A DNA stretch of 52,471 nucleotides from NCBI GenBank assembly GCA_029252555.1, contig JAQXBF010000006.1:1-52471 (forward strand), in the 5' to 3' direction. How positions within the stretch are numbered: the first letter of the stretch is position 1; each line of letters begins with the position of its first letter. The notes under the pieces were generated by a model. That model had not been told where the DNA came from. It saw only the letters and a list, made by a program, of their open reading frames with translations, and searched no databases. Positions 18,388-27,482 of this stretch are shown piece after piece. The stretch comes from Porticoccaceae bacterium. Lineage in GTDB: Bacteria > Pseudomonadota > Gammaproteobacteria > Pseudomonadales > Porticoccaceae. Both the position numbers and the translations under genes were made by a program.

Positions 18388-20295
18388 ATGAAACCATCTG
18401 ATCGCAAGCTTGGTATGGACCGGCCCATTACCCGCAGAGATATGCTTCAGGGTATGGCCCTGGTTACTGCGGGCTCGGCTCTGCCAATTTGGGCATTAGC
18501 CAGCAGCCCGTCAGAGAACAAAGCCTATCGCTATCCTCCACTACTTGATGGCCTGCGGGGTAATCATGTAGGCTCTTTTGAGATGATCCATCAGGTGGCC
18601 CATTACGGGCGCCGAGACTGGGGTTCTGCCATTGAGCCAGATCAGGGTATCTATGATCTGGTGGTTGTGGGTGCTGGCATCAGTGGGCTTACCGCAGCTT
18701 ATTACTATCGCCGCAAACACCCTAAGGCGCGTATTCTGATTCTCGATAATCACGATGATTTTGGCGGCCATGCCAAGCGCAATGAATTTGAGGTAGATGG
18801 GCATAGGCTGATTGGTTATGGCGGCACGCAAACCCTCCAGGAACCCTCTGGGTTTAGTCGCCAGGTAAAATCTCTGCTTAAAGATTTGGGTGTTGATATC
18901 GGCGCCTTTGATCGTGCCTATGATCAGAATTTTTATACTGATAACAACCTTGGAGCCGGGCTGCACTTTGGTCGCGAGCAATGGGGCAAAACCGCTATGG
19001 TGCGCTTCGATCTCGGCTGTTTCCAAGACTATATTCCAGTGGCTGAATCTCCATTAACAGTGGAGCAGGCAGTGGCAGCAATGCCAATCTCTGCACGCGC
19101 GAAACGACAGTTTGTCTCTCTGTTAAATACCACCGAAGATCAGATACCCGAATTGTCCGAAGATGATAAATGGGACTATCTGTCGCGCATAAGTTACCGA
19201 GATTTTCTAATCAAACATCTGGCTATTAGCGAAAATGGTGTATTTGACGTGTTACAGGACCTAGCCTCAGATTCCGGCGTAGGCATAGATTCAGTATCGG
19301 CCTTGGGAGCCATTTCCTACGGTGGCCTGCCCGGCTGGGAGGCAGCGGGACTCCCAGATGAAGAGGAGGCCGAGCCCTATATCCACCATTTTCCCGACGG
19401 CAATGCCTCCATAGCCCGGCAGCTGGTGCGGCGTATGATTCCCAGTGTAGCGCCCGGAACCAGTATGGAAGATTTACTCACTGCAGAGTTTGATTATGGC
19501 CAACTTGATCAACAGGATTCGGCGGTGCGGGTGCGTCTCGATAGTTCTGTGGTGCTTGTGAAGCATGTTGATAATGAAAAGCACAGGCTGGTTAATATCA
19601 CCTATATCCGCGATGGTCAGGCCTTTTTGGTCAAAGCCCATGGCACGGTACTGGCCTGTAATAATTCAGTGATTCCCTCGATTTGCCCGGAATTACCAGC
19701 CGCTCAGCGGGAGGCACTGGCATTTCAGGTTAAAATTCCCATCCTGTATACCTCGGTCGCCCTGCGCAATTGGCGGGCATGGAAAAAGATGGGTATTGGC
19801 GCAGTGATGTGCCCCGGCAGTTACCATATCAATGCAACCCTGGACTTCCCTGTTAGTTTTGGAGACTACCAGTATGCAGCTAATCCAGACGAGCCAGTTA
19901 TTGTGCATATGGAGCGGTTTCCCCATAAGTCTAATCAGGGGCTCACCGCCCGGCAGCAGTATCGCGCGGGCCGTCATGAATTGGTAAACACTTCGTTTGA
20001 GACCATTGAACGCAATGTGCGTGAACAGTTGGCAGAGATGCTCGGGGAGGGGGGCTTTGATCCCGCTCGGGATATTGCCGGGATTACCGTGAATCGCTGG
20101 GCCCATGGTTACGCCTACTGGTACAACCCACTCTATGACCCTATCTATGAGGATTATAACGATGAGCGCTATCCCCATATGATCGCCCGCAAACCCTTTG
20201 GGCGAATTACCATTGCCAATTCAGATTCCGCTGCCACCGCAATGACCGAGGCAGCGATAGAACAGGGTTATCGAGCGGCCAAAGAGTTGGGTTGA
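18388..20295 (+). CDS. Spermidine dehydrogenase-like FAD oxidoreductase, Tat-exported
   Basis: 635 residues. A twin-arginine signal is clear: PITRRDMLQG (R16-R17) followed by a hydrophobic stretch to about residue 38. YPPLLDGLRGNHVGSFEMIH at 49-68 is the mature N-terminus typical of spermidine dehydrogenase (SpdH), then DLVVVGAGISGLTAAYYY (90-107) binds FAD, and a C-terminal GRITIANSDSAATAMTEAAI completes it. SpdH cleaves spermidine to diaminopropane and 4-aminobutanal (or to putrescine and 3-aminopropanal) in the periplasm. It follows the six-helix membrane protein by 16 bases and is followed by a small membrane protein. The family also has members of unknown substrate, so polyamine specificity is probable, not certain. 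Confidence 0.85.
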   Translation: MKPSDRKLGMDRPITRRDMLQGMALVTAGSALPIWALASSPSENKAYRYPPLLDGLRGNHVGSFEMIHQVAHYGRRDWGSAIEPDQGIYDLVVVGAGISGLTAAYYYRRKHPKARILILDNHDDFGGHAKRNEFEVDGHRLIGYGGTQTLQEPSGFSRQVKSLLKDLGVDIGAFDRAYDQNFYTDNNLGAGLHFGREQWGKTAMVRFDLGCFQDYIPVAESPLTVEQAVAAMPISARAKRQFVSLLNTTEDQIPELSEDDKWDYLSRISYRDFLIKHLAISENGVFDVLQDLASDSGVGIDSVSALGAISYGGLPGWEAAGLPDEEEAEPYIHHFPDGNASIARQLVRRMIPSVAPGTSMEDLLTAEFDYGQLDQQDSAVRVRLDSSVVLVKHVDNEKHRLVNITYIRDGQAFLVKAHGTVLACNNSVIPSICPELPAAQREALAFQVKIPILYTSVALRNWRAWKKMGIGAVMCPGSYHINATLDFPVSFGDYQYAANPDEPVIVHMERFPHKSNQGLTARQQYRAGRHELVNTSFETIERNVREQLAEMLGEGGFDPARDIAGITVNRWAHGYAYWYNPLYDPIYEDYNDERYPHMIARKPFGRITIANSDSAATAMTEAAIEQGYRAAKELG

Positions 20296-20319
20296 GAATG
20301 ATAAACAGGAGAGATAATA

Positions 20320-20577
20320 GTGGCAGATAGAGCAAGCAAAACCTCTGGTGGTGGGTTGCGGCTGGTGGGCTGGCTATTGGTTGGGTTGGGACTGGTCGGC
20401 ACCATTGGCTCTCTGTGGGCAGATCAGATCTGGGTGCTCTATGATGTGATTTATAGCTCAGGTGCCACCATGCAATGGGTTGAATCTCTGGTTCCTTACT
20501 ATCCGTTTGTGCCATTCTTCCCGGTCTTTGCCATTATGTTTGGGGCCTACTTAATCGTTAGGTCCCACCAACAGTAG
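20320..20577 (+). CDS. Small membrane protein, two helices
   Basis: 85 residues with GTG start at 20320 supported by AGGAGA eight bases upstream. Two hydrophobic helices (about 14-32 and 62-80) are joined by a loop rich in aromatic residues. Not recognised. Position 24 bases after the spermidine dehydrogenase suggests an accessory or anchor subunit of a membrane complex with that enzyme and the 17670 protein. No catalytic residues are evident. Confidence 0.65.
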   Translation: MADRASKTSGGGLRLVGWLLVGLGLVGTIGSLWADQIWVLYDVIYSSGATMQWVESLVPYYPFVPFFPVFAIMFGAYLIVRSHQQ

Positions 20578-20689
20578 AGTCTCTTTAATGGGGATGTGGC
20601 CATTATTGGCAATAGCAGTATTGGTATTTGACTCGCCAGTGGTTCTTGATTATCGTTTTTAACTAGAACAACAATATTGGAGTTAGGGG

Positions 20690-21253
20690 ATGGATATAGG
20701 TATTCCGTTACGGGATCTGGGCGAGGTCGATAGTTCGGCACTGCGCGATGTGATTCTATCTGTGGATGACCAGTTCTGGCTGGAAAATAGCTACCGGCAG
20801 CAAGCCTACGATGTTCATGCCCAAACCCAGTCACTAATGATGCTGTTTGTTGATACCGAGCGGTGGCCAGATATTGAGATATCCCGAGAGTGCGGTTGGG
20901 ATTTGCTGGCCGAGACCGCAATGCCTCTAATGGAATCCATTCTGCGGGAGTTTTATCCTCCTGGCGGTACCATTATTCGAGCCATGGCGGCCAAGCTGGT
21001 GTCTGGTGGCCTCATCACTCCGCACTTTGATAAGCACCCCTCTTTCCATGCTGGGCATCGTATACATATCCCCATCACCACTAACCCGCGGGTACGCTTT
21101 ATGATCGACGGCAAGCCTTTTCGATTTGAAGTGGGTAAGGCCTATGAAATTAATAACCAGAAGCAGCACAGCGTTATGAATAAAGGCAAAGACGACCGTA
21201 TTACCTTTATCTTTGACTATGTGCCAGCCAGCCATGTTGAAGGAGCGGCCTAG
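20690..21253 (+). CDS. Aspartyl/asparaginyl beta-hydroxylase-like 2OG-Fe(II) oxygenase
   Basis: 187 residues. Double-stranded beta-helix with iron ligands H112-x-D114 (PHFDKHP) and H160 (KQHSVMN), and R170 (DDRITFIFDYVP) for 2-oxoglutarate, as in the Asp/Asn beta-hydroxylase family (PF05118). There is no signal peptide. Family members hydroxylate proteins or small molecules; a free amino acid or amine intermediate is plausible here. ATG 20690 follows a GGAG/AGGGG purine stretch. It is the last plus-strand gene before the convergent pot operon, 112 bases after the small membrane protein gene. Confidence 0.8.
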   Translation: MDIGIPLRDLGEVDSSALRDVILSVDDQFWLENSYRQQAYDVHAQTQSLMMLFVDTERWPDIEISRECGWDLLAETAMPLMESILREFYPPGGTIIRAMAAKLVSGGLITPHFDKHPSFHAGHRIHIPITTNPRVRFMIDGKPFRFEVGKAYEINNQKQHSVMNKGKDDRITFIFDYVPASHVEGAA

Positions 21254-21278
21254 GAGGCTAAAAGCCTTGTATCACCGG

Positions 21279-22124
21279 TTATTTCTTGTGGCTGCGCAGC
21301 ATAATCCAGCTGGCAATAATAATACCCAGGCTCACTGTGCCAATGATAATAGTCGCCAGAGCATTAATATCTGGCGTCACCCCAAGCTTGATCTTTGAAA
21401 AAATCACCATAGGCAACGTGCTGGCACCGGCACCAGAGGTAAAGCTGGCAATCACCAGATCATCCAGAGACAGAGTAAATGCCAGCAGCCACCCAGAGAT
21501 CATTGAGGGGGCAATGAGGGGCATTGTGATATCGAAGGTCACCTGCATGGGCCTGCCCCCAAGATCCATTGCGGCCTCTTCCAGCGACTGGTCCATACTG
21601 GCCAGCCGCGCCTGCACAATCACCGCAATGTAAGCCATAGCAAAGGTAATGTGAGCGATGGTAACGGTGCTGGCCCCGCGACTTACTGGCCAGCCGATCA
21701 GCTGCTGCAAGCTAACAAATAGCAGCAGCAAAGACAGGCCAGTGATCACTTCCGGCATCACCAGCGGGGCAGCAATTAGCCCCGTAAATAAAAACCGGCC
21801 TTTAAACTGGCGTATTCTGGTTAGTGCCAGCCCAGCTAGGGTACCGAGAATCGTGGCGACGGTGGCACTGGTGGCAGCAATTTTCAGGCTCAGTATTGCG
21901 GCATTGATAATCTGCTCATTGTCTAGCAGGGTGCTGTACCAGCGAGTAGAAAAGCCCCCCCACACCGTGGCCAGCCCAGAGCTATTAAATGAGTAGGCTA
22001 CTAGAACTAGAATAGGCACATATAAGAAGGCAAAGCCAAAGCACATTACTGAGAGAATAAACGTTGAGGGTCTCTTACTGGGACTTAACTGGCTGTTGGC
22101 ACCTAATCCGCTGTTGACACTCAT
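21279..22124 (-). CDS. potC: Spermidine/putrescine ABC transporter permease, PotC type
   Basis: 281 residues, normal for PotC/PotI inner-membrane permeases, with six predicted helices and the permease coupling loop EEAAMDLGGRPMQVTFDITMP, in which EAA and G contact the ATPase. The start overlaps the potB stop by four bases (ATGA) and has a very strong AAGGAGGAGG site. It is the last gene of the minus-strand operon. The symbol denotes the family role; the amine carried could be a polyamine or a relative. Confidence 0.92.
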   Translation of the reverse strand: MSVNSGLGANSQLSPSKRPSTFILSVMCFGFAFLYVPILVLVAYSFNSSGLATVWGGFSTRWYSTLLDNEQIINAAILSLKIAATSATVATILGTLAGLALTRIRQFKGRFLFTGLIAAPLVMPEVITGLSLLLLFVSLQQLIGWPVSRGASTVTIAHITFAMAYIAVIVQARLASMDQSLEEAAMDLGGRPMQVTFDITMPLIAPSMISGWLLAFTLSLDDLVIASFTSGAGASTLPMVIFSKIKLGVTPDINALATIIIGTVSLGIIIASWIMLRSHKK

Positions 22125-23029
22125 TCCGCCTCCTCCTTCTGGCTGCTCTGGAATAGCATCACCGGAATCACAATAATAAACAGCAGTACCGTGGCCACCG
22201 CCGAGGCCAGAGGCCAGTCGCGGTTAATAAAGAACTCATCGTAGAGGGTGCGGCCAATCATCAATGAGTCAATACCACCAAGCAGAGCCGGAATAACAAA
22301 TTCTCCCACCGCAGGAATAAACACTAGCATGCTACCGGCTATCACTCCGGGCATGGACAGGGGCAATGTAATATTAAGGAACACCTGCCAGCGTTTAGCT
22401 CCAAGGTCAGCGGCCGCATCTTGCAAATCTGTATCCATTTTTTCCAGCACGCTATACAGGGGCAAAATCATAAAGGGGATATAGGTGTAGACAATACCCA
22501 GATACACAGCGCCATCGGTATAGAGCATCTCCAAGGGCACTTCGATTAGACCGATTTTCATCAGTAGAGAATTGATAGCCCCGGTTTTGCCGAGCATCAC
22601 AATCCAAGCGTAGACTCGCAGCAGAAAGGATGTCCAGAATGGCAGAATAACCAGCATTAGCAGTATATTGCGCATCCCTGGCCTGCATTTGGCAATGCCA
22701 TAGGCCATAGGGTAGCCCAGCAGCAGGCATAGTACGGTTGAAATAGCCGCGATTTTTAAGGATTTAAAATAGCTGATCCAGTAGAGACTGTCCTCGGTAA
22801 TAAAGCGGTAGTTATCCAGAGTCGCCAGCAGCCAGTTATCGGCTCCAGGGCTAAAATCAAAAAAGTTGGAGAAAGGTGGCTGGGCAATAATTGGGTCGGC
22901 AAAGCTAATTTTAAAAACAATGGCAAAGGGGGCCAGAAAGAAAATAGCCAGCCACCAGTAGGGCAGTGAGATCACTAGCCAGCGCCACAACCTGTCGCCA
23001 ATAGGGATATTGTATTTGGGCTGAGTCAC
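22121..23029 (-). CDS. potB: Spermidine/putrescine ABC transporter permease, PotB type
   Basis: 302 residues with six helices and the coupling loop DAAADLGAKRWQVFLNITLP. An in-frame TTG at 23062 would add 11 residues, but GTG 23029 is preferred because it overlaps the potA stop as GTGA, the same four-base coupling used between potB and potC. Works with PotC, PotA and PotF. The long cytoplasmic N-terminus before the first helix is normal for PotB. Confidence 0.9.
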   Translation of the reverse strand: MTQPKYNIPIGDRLWRWLVISLPYWWLAIFFLAPFAIVFKISFADPIIAQPPFSNFFDFSPGADNWLLATLDNYRFITEDSLYWISYFKSLKIAAISTVLCLLLGYPMAYGIAKCRPGMRNILLMLVILPFWTSFLLRVYAWIVMLGKTGAINSLLMKIGLIEVPLEMLYTDGAVYLGIVYTYIPFMILPLYSVLEKMDTDLQDAAADLGAKRWQVFLNITLPLSMPGVIAGSMLVFIPAVGEFVIPALLGGIDSLMIGRTLYDEFFINRDWPLASAVATVLLFIIVIPVMLFQSSQKEEAE

Positions 23030-24210
23030 TCTGATAGCACCACAGAACAGCTGGAGTCCCAAGAGAGATAAACCTGATCATCCCATTCTAAAACCAGCTC
23101 TTTAGTGCGCTGAAAATTCTGTGCACTAATTTGAATAATGCGGCCAGAATGGCTGCGCACTCGATAGATAGAGCGGTTGCCATAATAGGCTAAGTCCTCA
23201 ACCACACCGCTGGTAATGGTTAGATTTTTGCCCCGGGGTTTTTTCTGGCTAATACTGAGTTTCTCTGGCCTGACTCCAATGGAGATCAGATCGCCTTCTT
23301 TAAGTTTATGGGTGCAATCGGCCTCGACCAAGGTGCCAGTTTTGTCCAGTGCCGCCTCTATGGCATAGGTGTTTTTGTCTATCACAGTGCTGCCAGTTAC
23401 CTTGGCATCAAACAGATTAATGGTGCCAAAAAAGTCAGCCACAAAGCGATTAATAGGAAATTCATAGACTTGTAATGGAGTCCCTATCTGCACAAAGCGC
23501 CCCGCATCCATAACTGCCACCCTGGAAGACAATGTCATGGCTTCCTCCTGATCATGGGTCACCACAATAAAGGTGGTGCCGAGCTTGTATTGCAGATTGA
23601 TCAGCTCAAATTGGGTCTGCTCGCGCAGCTTTTTATCAAGGGCCGCCAGAGGTTCATCCAGCAATAAAACCTTAGGCCGTTTAATAAGAGCCCTGGCCAA
23701 TGCGACCCGTTGACACTGGCCACCAGAGAGTTGCTTAGGCTTGCGCGCCGCCAGCTCTTCGAGCTGCACTAGCGCCAGCATTTCTTTCACTCGCGCTGCA
23801 ATTTCAGCCTTGGGCAAGCGATCTTTCTTCAGGCCATAGGCGACATTCTGAGCCACAGTCATATGGGGGAAAACAGCATAGGACTGAAACATCATATTGA
23901 CCGGGCGATCGTAGGCGGGCAGATCAGTAATATCCACACCATCAATAATAACCTGGCCGGCAGAGGGCGTTTCAAACCCAGCGAGCATGCGTAATAAAGT
24001 TGACTTGCCGCAGCCCGAGCCGCCGAGAATAGTAAATAACTCCCCCTGATAGATATCCAAGCTGATGTTGTCTACCGCAGTGAAGTCACCAAACTGTTTG
24101 CCCAATGATTTAATCTGGATAAAAGGAACCGCCTTCGGGTCGAGCCAGGGCGCTTCTGCAAAATCCGTCGCAGGTTTTACTGGCATAATCTTATCGCTTG
24201 CTGCTCTCAT
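23026..24210 (-). CDS. potA: Spermidine/putrescine ABC transporter ATPase, PotA type
   Basis: 394 residues. Walker A GGSGCGKST (63-71), Q-loop in MMFQSYAVFPHM, signature LSGGQCQRVALARAL, Walker B VLLLDEPLAALD and H-loop VVTHDQEEAM are all intact. A C-terminal TOBE-type regulatory domain (about 290-394) includes IGVRPEKL. The N-terminal extension of about 30 residues is slightly long, and ATG 24186 is a possible alternative start. Energises uptake through PotB and PotC. Confidence 0.93.
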   Translation of the reverse strand: MRAASDKIMPVKPATDFAEAPWLDPKAVPFIQIKSLGKQFGDFTAVDNISLDIYQGELFTILGGSGCGKSTLLRMLAGFETPSAGQVIIDGVDITDLPAYDRPVNMMFQSYAVFPHMTVAQNVAYGLKKDRLPKAEIAARVKEMLALVQLEELAARKPKQLSGGQCQRVALARALIKRPKVLLLDEPLAALDKKLREQTQFELINLQYKLGTTFIVVTHDQEEAMTLSSRVAVMDAGRFVQIGTPLQVYEFPINRFVADFFGTINLFDAKVTGSTVIDKNTYAIEAALDKTGTLVEADCTHKLKEGDLISIGVRPEKLSISQKKPRGKNLTITSGVVEDLAYYGNRSIYRVRSHSGRIIQISAQNFQRTKELVLEWDDQVYLSWDSSCSVVLSE

Positions 24211-24230
24211 TGGCTTGTTCGCTTTTATAG

Positions 24231-25391
24231 TTATAGGCCAGTTTTTATTCTTGTCCAGGTGCGCATGCGTCTGCGCTCTAGCTTGGGGGTTAATACCTCA
24301 GTGGTTTGCATACGCTGCAGGACTTGCTGGTCGGGATAGATCGCGGTATCCATCTCTATTTCAGGTTTCACAAAAATATTGGCATCTTTATTGGCATTGG
24401 CGTAACCAATATAGTTGGTGGACTTGGCAATCACTTCCGGGCGCAGCATGTAGTCAATAAACAGATAGGCATTGTCAGGATGAGGCGCATCGGCTGGAAT
24501 AAAAATACTATCAAACCAGATGACCGACCCCTCTATAGGAATGGTGTAAGCCAGATTAATATCAATGCCTGCATCTGCTGCGCGGCCCGCCGCAACCCCA
24601 TAGTCTCCGGACCAGCTCATCGCCATACACACCTCTTTGCTGGGCAGGTCTAGCAGCATTTTGGTGGAGCTAAAGTACTTGATATAGGGGCGAACAGACT
24701 TGACCAACTGTTCTACCTCTGCCAAATGATTGAGATCGACACTATTGGAGGGGTAGCCCAGATACATCAACGCCAGAGGGATTACCGTTAATGGGTCATC
24801 CAACATAGACACCCCACAGTCGGCAAATTTAGAGATTATTGCCGGATCAAAAAACATGCGCGCACTGCCCACAGGGGCGTCGGGCATGCGTTCGGCAATC
24901 GCATCCACATTGTAGGTAAAGCCGGTGGTGCCCCAGAAGAACGGGCTGCCCATAAGCCCACTGCTGTAAGACCGATCCATCGTCTCCAATAAGGCCGGAT
25001 TGAGGTGGTGCCAATGAGGCAGGCGGCTATGGTCTAGGGGTTGAAGAATGCCAATGGGTTTAAATCTGGAGGTATATGAAGCGGCATGGACGACAATATC
25101 ATAGCCACTGCGACCCGTGAGTAATTTGGCATCCACGATTTCGCTAGAATCATAGATGTCGTAATTAACCTCAATCCCGTATTCCTGCTCAAAATCTTTT
25201 AGGGTCTGGGGGTCTATATAGTCTGCCCAGTTATAGATATTCAGGCGCTGCTCAGTTTGTGCGGGGGAGCTAGAGTCGGAGTTGAACTGATTGTCTACTG
25301 GTTGCCCGTTCCACAGAAAAAAACTAACCGCGGCTGCACCGAGTAAAGCGGGCAGTATTAGGCGGGCAGAATAGCGGCGACGGTTGGCCAT
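24231..25391 (-). CDS. potF: Polyamine-binding periplasmic protein, PotF/PotD type
   Basis: 386 residues with a basic N-terminus and one hydrophobic segment (about 9-27), either a signal peptide or an uncleaved anchor; there is no lipobox Cys and no obvious Ala-x-Ala cleavage site. The mature part begins RLNIYNWADYIDPQTL, the hallmark of PotF/PotD/SpuD proteins, and continues with WGTTGFTYNVDAI and a WSGDYGVA pocket segment. It captures putrescine, spermidine or a related cation for PotABC. The tail is rich in Arg and Lys. It is seven bases downstream of the acyl-CoA dehydrogenase gene in one operon. Confidence 0.9.
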   Translation of the reverse strand: MANRRRYSARLILPALLGAAAVSFFLWNGQPVDNQFNSDSSSPAQTEQRLNIYNWADYIDPQTLKDFEQEYGIEVNYDIYDSSEIVDAKLLTGRSGYDIVVHAASYTSRFKPIGILQPLDHSRLPHWHHLNPALLETMDRSYSSGLMGSPFFWGTTGFTYNVDAIAERMPDAPVGSARMFFDPAIISKFADCGVSMLDDPLTVIPLALMYLGYPSNSVDLNHLAEVEQLVKSVRPYIKYFSSTKMLLDLPSKEVCMAMSWSGDYGVAAGRAADAGIDINLAYTIPIEGSVIWFDSIFIPADAPHPDNAYLFIDYMLRPEVIAKSTNYIGYANANKDANIFVKPEIEMDTAIYPDQQVLQRMQTTEVLTPKLERRRMRTWTRIKTGL

Positions 25392-25398
25392 AGATGAG

Positions 25399-26559
25399 TT
25401 ACATTCCTTTTAGCCCGCGTTTGCGCAGGGCGCTGGCAATAACCATACGCTGAATTTCACTGCTGCCTTCCCAGATGCGATCCACCCGCACCTCGCGATA
25501 AAAGCGCTCGACGGCATTGTCCCGGCGATAACCGCGCCCGCCCCATAGCTGCAAACAGCGATCGGCAACCCGATTCGCCATTTCAGTAGCATAGAGTTTT
25601 ACCACGGAGCACTGGGCGTGCTGAGATTTAAGGTCATCACCGCGATCATGGGCAGCAGCGGCCTCGTAGACCATCAGTTTTGCGGCCCAGAGTTCGGTAA
25701 CACTGTCGGCCAGACTAAATTGGGTCGCTTGTTTGTCGATCAGATACTCATCTTGAATCTTGCGCTGCGTACACCATTGAGTCGCTTCTTCGATCATCCG
25801 CGTGGCAGCGCCAAGCATTCGCGCAGCAATGGTCAATCGCTCATGGCGGAACCAGCTGCGGCTGTAATCCATGCCAGCACCCTCGTCGCCGACCCGGTTT
25901 TTCTCTGGCACAAAAACATTGTCAAATTGGTAGGTGGGGTGATGGGAGGGGAAGGTATGGGAGAACGCAGGGTTCTCGATCATGGTGACTCCCGGCGCAT
26001 CTATATCCATAAAAAATAACGCGTCTTCGCCGTTGTCGGTTTTGGCCTGAATAAAAAAGAAATCCGCCAGATTAGCTGTCGTCACAAACCATTTCTCGCC
26101 GCTAATACTGTAGCCGCCATCGCAGGCCGCGGCTTTGGTATCAACCACCTCATGGGAGCCGGACTCGGCTTCGGTTATGGCGTAGCACTCCCGCAGGCTG
26201 CCATCCATCAATGGGTGCAGATAGTTTTTGATCTGGTAATCGCTACTGGCGCAGGCTTCAAACATCCATTGCTGGGCTTCAGGAAAACACCAGCACAGGG
26301 CATTGGTCACGCGACCAAGCTCTTCCCAAGCGGCCAACTGATCAACCATGCTCATACCGAGGCCACCGTGTTCAACTGGGGCATCCATTCTGGACAGGCC
26401 CAGTGCAATAGCATTGGTCTGCATTTTCTCGCTGGCTTGTTTGGGGATTACACCATTATTAAGTTCAGCCTCTACTTCCCATGGGATCAGATCTTCATCA
26501 ACAAACTGTCGAACCCTCCGTTGCCATTCTCTGGTGCTTTGGCTGTGCTGAATATCCAT
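25399..26559 (-). CDS. Acyl-CoA dehydrogenase family flavoprotein
   Basis: 386 residues, standard length. The three ACAD regions are present: helical N-terminus, a central beta part with CYAITEAESGSHEV and GEKWFVTTA, and a C-terminal helical bundle ending in RVDRIWEGSSEIQRMVIASAL, where E364 aligns with the catalytic Glu of medium-chain acyl-CoA dehydrogenase. It desaturates an acyl-CoA at C2-C3 and passes electrons to ETF. Lying between tetR and potF, it presumably acts on the CoA thioester of an amine-derived acid, for example a (methylated) aminobutyryl-CoA; that substrate is inference. AGGAAG precedes ATG 26559. Confidence 0.88.
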   Translation of the reverse strand: MDIQHSQSTREWQRRVRQFVDEDLIPWEVEAELNNGVIPKQASEKMQTNAIALGLSRMDAPVEHGGLGMSMVDQLAAWEELGRVTNALCWCFPEAQQWMFEACASSDYQIKNYLHPLMDGSLRECYAITEAESGSHEVVDTKAAACDGGYSISGEKWFVTTANLADFFFIQAKTDNGEDALFFMDIDAPGVTMIENPAFSHTFPSHHPTYQFDNVFVPEKNRVGDEGAGMDYSRSWFRHERLTIAARMLGAATRMIEEATQWCTQRKIQDEYLIDKQATQFSLADSVTELWAAKLMVYEAAAAHDRGDDLKSQHAQCSVVKLYATEMANRVADRCLQLWGGRGYRRDNAVERFYREVRVDRIWEGSSEIQRMVIASALRKRGLKGM

Positions 26560-26579
26560 GGCTGCTTCCTATTATTATT

Positions 26580-27212
26580 TTACGCCTGAAAGTGGTCGGG
26601 GAATTGTGTGGCCAGATAATGCATAGCCACCCCATAAGCCTGGTCTGGCTTTAAGCCTTTGGGAGTGACCAGTAAATCCAGCCACAGCCCATCGGCCAAA
26701 GCGGTATAGCAGATGCAGGTAAGCTCTGGATTTACTTTGTTATAGCCACCTTCTTGCTTTAGTTGAGCAAAAAGCTGAGTGAGGTTGGCGGCTATCTCGG
26801 CAATATAGCTCGCGCAAATTGATAGATAGGTGGGGCGAGATTTAGTCTCACCCCAAAAGGCGAACCAGACAGCCAGTTTATTGCGGTCGATAATTTTGCG
26901 ACTGAAATCATAGCGAATATGGGCGCTTATTTTCTCTGCTGTGGTTTGACTTTGGTCATTAAATATTTTACCCAGACCACTGCTGTACTCGTCAGAGATA
27001 TGGCGCAATGTTTCGATAAGCAGCTTCTCTTTACTCTGGAAATGCAGATTAACAATACCCAGGCTGAGGCCAGCCTCAGTGGTAATATCAACCATGGTTA
27101 CACCAGACAGGCCCTTTTTGGCGATGCATTGAATAGTCGCCAAAATCAATTGATCCCGTCTCGCCTGCGCTGAAACTGATCGCTTTGAACCTGTGGGTTG
27201 TGGTGCTGCCAT
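26580..27212 (-). CDS. TetR/BetI-like regulator of the pot operon
   Basis: 210 residues. Helix-turn-helix at about 20-65 (RRDQLILATIQCIAKKGLSG...TEAGLSLGIVNLHFQSKEKLL), close in style to BetI, the choline-responsive repressor. The remaining helices form the ligand pocket. First gene of the minus-strand operon with the acyl-CoA dehydrogenase and potFABC. It most likely binds the 18-bp palindrome at 27352-27369 and controls both this operon and the divergent module 3 operon, including itself. The ligand may be the imported amine or an acyl-CoA product. Confidence 0.88.
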   Translation of the reverse strand: MAAPQPTGSKRSVSAQARRDQLILATIQCIAKKGLSGVTMVDITTEAGLSLGIVNLHFQSKEKLLIETLRHISDEYSSGLGKIFNDQSQTTAEKISAHIRYDFSRKIIDRNKLAVWFAFWGETKSRPTYLSICASYIAEIAANLTQLFAQLKQEGGYNKVNPELTCICYTALADGLWLDLLVTPKGLKPDQAYGVAMHYLATQFPDHFQA

Positions 27213-27319
27213 TCAAGCTTTCCCAAGTGTTTTAAAAGAGGGCTGCGCGCTCTGAGCCCTGAAATCTTCACTCTGTGCCGTGCGATTTGAACCAACAGTA
27301 CCAAACCACATTGAGTTTG

Positions 27320-27348
27320 ACCATAAACTATCACCTTTAGCATGGCAA
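27320..27348 (-). promoter_or_regulatory. promoter of the tetR-pot operon
   Basis: On the minus strand, TTGCCA (27343-27348) and TATGGT (27320-27325) are spaced by exactly 17 bases, a fair sigma-70 match. The -35 lies three bases from the palindrome, so a bound repressor would block it. Confidence 0.55.
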
Positions 27349-27351
27349 CTT

Positions 27352-27369
27352 AATGAATGATCATTCATT
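27352..27369. promoter_or_regulatory. 18-bp perfect palindrome, probable TetR operator
   Basis: AATGAATGATCATTCATT is a perfect inverted repeat of nine-base arms, typical of TetR-family operators. It lies between the tetR gene and the divergent type I oxidoreductase gene, three bases from the tetR -35 and six bases from a TTGACA facing the other way. This position would let one dimer or pair of dimers control both operons. Confidence 0.75.
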
Positions 27370-27375
27370 TTTTGT

Positions 27376-27404
27376 TTGACAGTAGTTTGCGCTTTCGGCA
27401 TTCT
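27376..27404 (+). promoter_or_regulatory. probable promoter of the module 3 operon
   Basis: TTGACA (27376-27381) with a weak CATTCT 17 bases later (27399-27404). A poor -10 beside a consensus -35 is compatible with an activator-dependent or tightly repressed promoter. Confidence 0.4.
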
Positions 27405-27441
27405 GAAAAAAGTTCAGAAATGAAATGTTAATCGACTTAAC

Positions 27442-27459
27442 CAGCGCAGCTTGGCGCTG
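27442..27459 (+). promoter_or_regulatory. leader hairpin before the module 3 operon
   Basis: CAGCGC and GCGCTG form a six-base-pair GC-rich stem with a six-base loop in the 5' leader, 11 bases before the ribosome site GGAGC of the type I gene. No T-run follows, so it is not a terminator; it could stabilise the mRNA or act as a second operator. Confidence 0.4.
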
Positions 27460-27482
27460 ACCGATTATGTGGAGCAAGTGAA

